DNA from: Clostridiales bacterium
GTDB lineage: Bacteria; Bacillota; Clostridia; Oscillospirales; CAG-272
DNA length: 9,559 nucleotides
NCBI GenBank assembly: GCA_004554105.1
Contig: SFNW01000068.1
Span: 1-9,559, forward strand
Reading direction: 5' to 3'
Shown: positions 5,306 to 9,559 of the stretch, in pieces
How the letters are laid out: each line of letters starts with the position of its first letter
How positions within the stretch are numbered: the first letter of the stretch is position 1
Notes under the pieces: model-generated
Told to the model about the DNA's origin: nothing
The model's database searches: none
Seen by the model: only the letters and a program-made list of their open reading frames with translations
Program-made: the position numbers and the translations under genes

Positions 5306-5327
5306 CGCGGGGCGAAAGGAGTTTTTT

Positions 5328-6602
5328 GTGTTTGAGATTCAGGGCAGCTGCAATACGGCAGTCTGCTATGCAAAGGTTATAGAAGATAAGGCGAAGGAGC
5401 AGATTCGGCAGCTCTGCGACAGTCCGCTGTCCGCGGGCAGCCGAATCCGTATCATGCCCGACGTTCACGCGGGGAAGGGCTGCACCATCGGAACGACGAT
5501 GACGGTCACCGACAAGGTCTGCCCCAACCTCGTCGGCGTGGACATCGGCTGCGGTATGTATACGGTCAGACTCGCACAAACCGAGCTCGACTTTGAAAAA
5601 ATCGACGAGGCGGCGCATTTTATCCCCTCGGGTATGTGCGTGTGGTCGGGCAGAGTCGAGCATTTTGACTTGACCGCGCTGCGCTGCTACCGCTCGCTGC
5701 GGGACAGCCGACGGCTCGAGCGTTCGCTGGGTACGCTCGGCGGCGGCAATCATTTTATCGAAATCGAGCGTGCCGCAGGCGGCGATTTCTACCTCGTGAT
5801 TCATTCGGGCAGCCGCAACCTCGGCAAGCAGGTCGCGGAAATCTATCAGCAGCTTGCCGTCGACTTGCACATGGGCAAGGAGGACTATTTCCGCCGTCGG
5901 GAGGAGATTATCCGCACCTATAAGGAGGCGGGCAGAAAGAGCGAAATCGAGTCCGCGCTGAAGACGCTGAAGCGGGAATTTGAGACGCAGGAGCTCGACG
6001 CGCCCGAGGAGCTTTGCTGGCTATACGGCTCGTTTATGGACGATTATCTGCACGATATTAAAATCTGCCAGCGCTTCGCACGCCGAAATCGCGAAAAAAT
6101 GGCGGAAATCCTGCTGGAGCGCACCGGCATGACTGCGACAGACGCGTTCCACACCGTCCATAACTATATCGACGTCGACGAGCGCGTCCTCCGCAAGGGC
6201 GCGATTGCCGCCCACCGCGGCGAGCGGGTCCTGATTCCGCTCAATATGCGCGACGGCTCGGTCATCGCCGTGGGCAAGGGCAATCCCGAATGGAACGAAT
6301 CCGCGCCGCACGGCGCGGGGCGGCAGATGTCGCGCGCCACGGCGTACCATACGCTGAGCCTTGCGGACTATGAAGCCGCAATGGAGGGCATCTATACGAC
6401 CTCGGTATGCGAGAGCACCATCGACGAGTCGCCGATGGCGTATAAATCGTTGGAGGACATCGTCGACGTCGTCGGCGACACGGTCGAGATTCTCGACATC
6501 ATGAAGCCGGTGTACAACTTTAAGGCGTCGGACGACACGCCTCCGTGGAGAAAAAACAAGGAGAAATCCGATGAAGGAGCAGATTGTCAGCCGACTGCAT
6601 GA
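5328..6602 (+). CDS. rtcB: RNA-splicing ligase RtcB
   Basis: This 424-residue protein joins RNA 2',3'-cyclic-phosphate or 3'-phosphate ends to 5'-OH ends using GTP and Mn2+. The metal and guanylylation residues of the family are all visible: D72 and C75 in VGVDIGCGM, H142 in GGGNHFIEI, H159 in LVIHSGSRNLG, H278 in TVHNYID, and the probable GMP-accepting H328 in ESAPHGAGR. The enzyme therefore looks intact. The GTG at 5328 is chosen because AAAGGAG (5315-5321) is six bases upstream and the MFEIQG start fits the family; an in-frame ATG at 5286 would overlap the DUF2828 gene. The gap from the DUF2828 stop is 22 bases, so the two are co-transcribed. The family core ends near VYNFKA (residues 395-400), and a hydrophilic tail of about 24 residues continues over the start of the next reading frame. 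Confidence 0.95.
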   Translation: MFEIQGSCNTAVCYAKVIEDKAKEQIRQLCDSPLSAGSRIRIMPDVHAGKGCTIGTTMTVTDKVCPNLVGVDIGCGMYTVRLAQTELDFEKIDEAAHFIPSGMCVWSGRVEHFDLTALRCYRSLRDSRRLERSLGTLGGGNHFIEIERAAGGDFYLVIHSGSRNLGKQVAEIYQQLAVDLHMGKEDYFRRREEIIRTYKEAGRKSEIESALKTLKREFETQELDAPEELCWLYGSFMDDYLHDIKICQRFARRNREKMAEILLERTGMTATDAFHTVHNYIDVDERVLRKGAIAAHRGERVLIPLNMRDGSVIAVGKGNPEWNESAPHGAGRQMSRATAYHTLSLADYEAAMEGIYTTSVCESTIDESPMAYKSLEDIVDVVGDTVEILDIMKPVYNFKASDDTPPWRKNKEKSDEGADCQPTA

Positions 6603-6984
6603 AATCGAGCGGCTGTTCGCCGTGTCGGGCTTGACCGGCGTCACGCTCAATTATCTGCTCGAGACCTTTGCGCTGCAGCACACCAAGGCGTCCAATCTTG
6701 CGGTCATCGTTTCGATTACGCCGCTGATTATCGCCGTTACGGTGTCGATTCTTCACAGGGAGCGTCTGCGCGGCAGTTTTTTCCTCGGCTTTCTGCTGTC
6801 CTTTTCGGGCATTTGCCTCATCAGTTTTTCAAACGGCGCGGTGTATTCGCCGCATCTCGGCGGTGATTTGCTCGGACTCGGCGTGGCGGTCTCGGGAAAT
6901 CTTTACGGCACGGTACGCAGCATTCCGCAAGAAAAGAAGTCGAGCCGCGGCGGCTCTGCCAAGCGCGGAAAAGAATCGCACTGA
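6571..6984 (+). pseudogene. Chimeric remnant: rlaP-type start fused to an EamA/DMT transporter fragment
   Basis: An open frame of 137 codons starts at ATG 6571 with AAGGAG seven bases upstream, overlapping rtcB by 32 bases. Its first 14 residues (MKEQIVSRLHEIER) resemble the start of YcgL/RlaP pol-beta-type nucleotidyltransferases (COG3541), a family linked to RNA ligases. From about residue 15 it is instead an internal piece of an EamA/DMT-family permease: LFAVSGLTGVTLNYLLE, LQHTKASNLAVIVSITPLI, FFLGFLLSFSGICLISF and GGDLLGLGVAVSGNLYG (to about residue 113). Such permeases have about 300 residues and ten helices; only the middle part of the first half is present. The last 24 residues (RSIPQEKKSSRGG...) are hydrophilic and match neither. 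The frame could still be translated, but a working nucleotidyltransferase or transporter is very unlikely. The rlaP assignment rests on 14 residues and is the less certain half. Confidence 0.7.
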
Positions 6985-7074
6985 AGGTGTGCGAAGGATG
7001 TCCGCATCGAGGGGGGCCGAAAGACGTTGACCGAGGCGCTGACCCGCCTGCGCGACGCTGCTTACAATCAATAA
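6985..7074 (+). pseudogene. Orphan C-terminal fragment
   Basis: After the TGA at 6982-6984 the same frame stays open for 29 more codons. It reads RCAKDVRIEGGRKTL and then TEALTRLRDAAYNQ, ending in TAA 9 bases before a terminator. Third positions in the last 25 codons are mostly G or C, like true genes here, and the terminator position suits a gene end. It has no start codon or ribosome binding site. It is probably the tail of a gene whose body was lost in the event that made the upstream chimera. The parent family was not recognised. Confidence 0.4.
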
Positions 7075-7082
7075 ACGAAACA

Positions 7083-7112
7083 AAAAAGCAGACGCAATCG
7101 CGTCTGCTTTTT
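7083..7112. terminator. Bidirectional intrinsic terminator
   Basis: A5 GCAGACGC (7083-7095) pairs perfectly over 13 bp with GCGTCTGC T5 (7100-7112) around the loop AATC. T-tracts are available on both strands. It ends the plus-strand DUF2828-rtcB unit and its remnants as well as the minus-strand transporter operon, whose last stop is at 7130. Confidence 0.92.
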
Positions 7113-7129
7113 GATGATACGGGAGAAAT

Positions 7130-8284
7130 TTACGCCCCGTTTCGCGTGCGCACCTTGGCGCGGCGAAACTCCTGCCATTCGGCAAATAGGGTGCGCAGTG
7201 TGACGTACACGGGGACGGCAAGCAGTGCGCCGAGCAGACCGCCGATAAAGAAGCCGACGAGAATGCAGACCAGCGTTGTGCCGAGCGGCAGGCGCACCGA
7301 CGCATTGGTAATGTGCGGGCGCAGGAACATATAGCTGCAGAAGGTTATGATAAGATAGACGACGCAGAAGCCCGCGGCAAGATGCGTGTCGGTGAGAAGC
7401 ACAATCAGCGCCGAAAGGACAAACCCAAGCATGACGCCGAATACGGGCAGGAAATTGCAGACCGCGATAATCAGGCAGAGCACCGAGTGGAATTTCAGCC
7501 CCATCACAAGCAGGGCGAAGTAAAACGCGACGCCGAGAATGACCGAGTTCAGCGCACGCGCCGAGAAAAACCACACCGCGTTGTTGTAAAGCTCGCGGGT
7601 CGCCCGCTCGATGCCGCTGACCGCCGACAGCGGAACAAACGCAACGGTAATCTTCTTTGCAATCGCTTTCAGACGGCGGCGGTCTGCCAGTGCGTAAACC
7701 GAAATGATGACGCCGAGCAGGACATTCGACACCTGCGAAACCACGCTGCCGAGTGCGTCGACGATTTTCGGCAGGAGCGCGGAAAACTCGGAGAGCGAAT
7801 TGAGCAGCGAGTCCTTGAAACTGTTGTAGACTTTGGAGAGAATCCCGTCAAAGAAGCCGTTTTCCGCATCGAACTGTGCGCCGATGCTGTCGAGCGCGGT
7901 CAGATAATCGCGCGAGGTCATGACGGTATCATAGAGCACCGAGAACTGCGGAATGATAATCAGCACCGCAAGCAGGACGAGGACGAGAAGCAGCAGATAG
8001 GCGGCGACGAGTGCCAGGCGGTTTGCCATCTTATCGGGCTTTTTTGCCCCGCGCCTTACGCAGAAGACTTTGAATTTCTTCTCGAAAAATTCGACGGCGG
8101 GCATCAGAATCAGCATGACGATTGCCGCGTAGAGCAAGGGGGCGAGAATGCCCGCCATTTTCGCGAAGAATGCGCGCACCGCGTCGGCATGGATAAAGAG
8201 GCTCAGCAGCGCGCCCGCAAAGGCGACGACAATCAGGGCAAAGAGAGCCGCCGTATTGTACTTCGGATTTTGCTCGAATTTCAT
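7130..8284 (-). CDS. AI-2E family transporter (second gene of the operon)
   Basis: This 384-residue polytopic membrane protein belongs to the AI-2E transporter/PerM family. Hydrophobic segments lie at about 12-31, 43-62, 90-111 and 183-200, then a cluster at 245-262, 264-298, 302-319 and 333-362. A long soluble stretch (about 113-180) between early and late helices is usual in the family. The helix pair around CNFLPVFGVMLGFV (276-289) and the end RPHITNASVRLPLG...GALLAVPVYV match the conserved region. Members include TqsA (proposed AI-2 export) and Na+/H+ antiporters, so substrate cannot be assigned. Its ATG overlaps the stop of the preceding gene (ATGA, 8281-8284), with AAGGAGG about ten bases upstream, indicating coupled translation. 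The tail is short and basic. Confidence 0.88.
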   Translation of the reverse strand: MKFEQNPKYNTAALFALIVVAFAGALLSLFIHADAVRAFFAKMAGILAPLLYAAIVMLILMPAVEFFEKKFKVFCVRRGAKKPDKMANRLALVAAYLLLLVLVLLAVLIIIPQFSVLYDTVMTSRDYLTALDSIGAQFDAENGFFDGILSKVYNSFKDSLLNSLSEFSALLPKIVDALGSVVSQVSNVLLGVIISVYALADRRRLKAIAKKITVAFVPLSAVSGIERATRELYNNAVWFFSARALNSVILGVAFYFALLVMGLKFHSVLCLIIAVCNFLPVFGVMLGFVLSALIVLLTDTHLAAGFCVVYLIITFCSYMFLRPHITNASVRLPLGTTLVCILVGFFIGGLLGALLAVPVYVTLRTLFAEWQEFRRAKVRTRNGA

Positions 8285-9480
8285 TCTGCCGTTTCCTCCT
8301 TCCTGTCGTAATACGCCGCGGTTTCAACCGTGAGATTCTTTTTGCGCAGCCGGTATTCGACAAATTCTTTGACTGCCTGATAAATCACGGCGAAGAGCGG
8401 CACGCCGATGAACATACCGAGCAGTCCCCACAGCCCGCCGCTGACGGTGATGGCAATGACAATCAGCAGCGAATCGACGCCGACCTTTTCGCCGAGAATC
8501 TTCGGTCCGATGAGGTTGCCGTCAATCTGCTGAATCACCAGCGTCAGCACGGCAAACCAAAGAACCTTGATGGGGTCGGCAATCAGAATGATGAACGCGC
8601 AGGGGACTGCGCCGATGAACGGACCGAAATAGGGAATCAAATCGGTGATGCCGCAAATCAGCGAAACCAGCGGATAATACGGAATGCCCGCCAGTCCGAA
8701 CACGATGAAGTTGAGCAGCGTGATGATGATGGCGTCGAGCAGCTTGCCCGAGATGAAGCCGCCGAAGGATTTGTCGGTAAAGGCGACCCACTTGTCGAGA
8801 AAGGCTTTCTTCCGCTTGGGGAGCAGCATGGTGGCAATGGAGCCTATGTGCGCCGCAAGCGCGTCTTTCTCAAGCAGAATGTAGACCGTGAAAATCAGCG
8901 AAACCACGATTTTGGAGAGGGTGTTGACGAATTTCGACGAATACTCGACCGCGCGGGCGGCGAAGTTGCCGATTTGTTCAAACAGCCTGTCAATCAGCTC
9001 GCCGATGTAGTCAAGCAGCGCGGCGGAGTCAAAGAGCGGCTTTTCCTCTTCGCCGAGGCTTGCCCTGAGCGACTCCAGATAGTCGGTCGCCTTGCTTAAA
9101 TAGGTGTCAAAGGTGGCTTCGAGGTTGTGATAGCTTGCCTGAATCTGCGGCACGAGCATCCAGACGAAAAAGACGATGAACGCAGAGACAACAAGCAGCG
9201 TGACCGCAACCGCCGCGATGCGCTGCAGCCGCGGGTGCGGCTTCTTTTTGCTGATAAAGCGGAAGACTTTTTTCTCGAAAAAGTCGCAGATGGGGAAGAG
9301 CAGATAGGCGACGGCAAAGCCGATGAAAATCGGGCTCAGCGCGTCGAGAAGTCCGCCGAGAAAGCCGAGCACCGGCCCCGGAAAGACAATCGCAAGCAGC
9401 AGCGGAATGGCGAGCAGGATTGTCACGCAGGTGTAGACCAGCACGGTGGTATGTTTCTTTGTCCATTCGATTTTGAACAT
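8281..9480 (-). CDS. AI-2E family transporter (first gene of the operon)
   Basis: This 399-residue membrane protein is the closer of the two to the family pattern: ITDLIPYFGPFIGAVPCAFI (278-297), QIDGNLIGPKILG (318-330) and GLWGLLGMFIGVPLFAVIYQ (349-368). Hydrophobic helices lie at about 13-33, 41-62, 88-110 and 185-204, and several between 245 and 370. A soluble, partly acidic region (115-175) lies between. The start ATG at 9480 has GGAG seven bases upstream, and a good promoter precedes it. The C-terminus is charged and ends inside the start codon of the next gene. Tandem, diverged AI-2E genes suggest a heteromeric transporter or two related substrates (inference). No link with the RNA-repair genes on the other strand is apparent. 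Confidence 0.92.
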   Translation of the reverse strand: MFKIEWTKKHTTVLVYTCVTILLAIPLLLAIVFPGPVLGFLGGLLDALSPIFIGFAVAYLLFPICDFFEKKVFRFISKKKPHPRLQRIAAVAVTLLVVSAFIVFFVWMLVPQIQASYHNLEATFDTYLSKATDYLESLRASLGEEEKPLFDSAALLDYIGELIDRLFEQIGNFAARAVEYSSKFVNTLSKIVVSLIFTVYILLEKDALAAHIGSIATMLLPKRKKAFLDKWVAFTDKSFGGFISGKLLDAIIITLLNFIVFGLAGIPYYPLVSLICGITDLIPYFGPFIGAVPCAFIILIADPIKVLWFAVLTLVIQQIDGNLIGPKILGEKVGVDSLLIVIAITVSGGLWGLLGMFIGVPLFAVIYQAVKEFVEYRLRKKNLTVETAAYYDRKEETAE

Positions 9481-9516
9481 CGCACGGCTCCGTCATTTCA
9501 GAATATATATATCAAT

Positions 9517-9545
9517 ATTATACATCGCTTTTTCCGCGTTTACAA
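9517..9545 (-). promoter_or_regulatory. Sigma-A promoter of the AI-2E transporter operon
   Basis: On the minus strand TTGTAA (plus 9540-9545) and a perfect TATAAT (plus 9517-9522) are exactly 17 bp apart. The -10 is about 36 bases before the start codon at 9480. The AT-rich leader (9501-9522) contrasts with the GC-rich genes. No operator dyad is obvious in the part that is visible. Confidence 0.85.
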
Positions 9546-9559
9546 GTCTTAATGCAGAT

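Noticed and set aside
5286..5327. ATG at 5286 as the rtcB start
   Set aside because: It overlaps the end of the DUF2828 gene and adds 14 non-conserved residues. The GTG at 5328 has AAAGGAG six bases upstream and gives the usual RtcB N-terminus.
7313..8311. 332-codon plus-strand open frame opposite an AI-2E transporter
   Set aside because: The product is an implausible run of charged residues, typical of the reverse strand of a hydrophobic membrane-protein gene.

Overview
The window looks like chromosomal DNA of a GC-rich Clostridia-type Firmicute (Oscillospirales-like; this is inference). The grounds are strong AGGAG ribosome binding sites, two GTG starts, G/C-rich third codon positions, many short hairpin-plus-T-tract terminators, and gene families common in that group (XRE regulator, TM2 protein, paired WYL regulators, paired AI-2E-family permeases).

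Layout. Positions 1-112 hold the last codons of a gene entering from the left and two back-to-back terminators. Positions 149-966 hold a divergent pair: a small XRE repressor on the minus strand and a zinc-ribbon/TM2 membrane protein on the plus strand. Between them is an AT-rich promoter with two adjoining dyad operators. Positions 988-3230 are a promoter, two overlapping WYL-domain regulators and a terminator that spans the second stop codon. Positions 3231-3820 contain no protein gene. They hold two tandem units of about 230 nt, each predicted to be a structured RNA: a multibranch 5' element, then a long-stem core enclosing three hairpins in tRNA order (one with a 5-bp stem and 7-nt loop, one with a T-loop-like 7-nt loop), then a G+C-rich 3' hairpin. 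Positions 3821-6602 encode a DUF2828 protein (helical N-terminus plus a von Willebrand A domain with an intact MIDAS, so Ro60-like in layout) and the RNA ligase RtcB. Directly after rtcB is gene wreckage. The apparent first codons of an RlaP-type nucleotidyltransferase are fused in frame to an internal piece of an EamA/DMT transporter, followed by another orphan C-terminus. A bidirectional terminator at 7083-7112 separates this from a minus-strand operon of two AI-2E-family transporters with its own promoter at the right edge.

How it may work together. The central block (WYL pair, structured RNA tandem, DUF2828, RtcB, remnant of rlaP) reads as an RNA-repair or RNA-surveillance island that parallels the bacterial Rsr/Ro60 - Y RNA - RtcB systems. 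Here the Ro60 place is taken by DUF2828, the Y RNA place by the two structured units, and the RtcR regulator place by WYL proteins. Family assignments come from sequence motifs. The link between the RNA units and the DUF2828/RtcB proteins is inference from position and fold. The main alternative is that the units are a dispersed intergenic repeat that happens to lie here.
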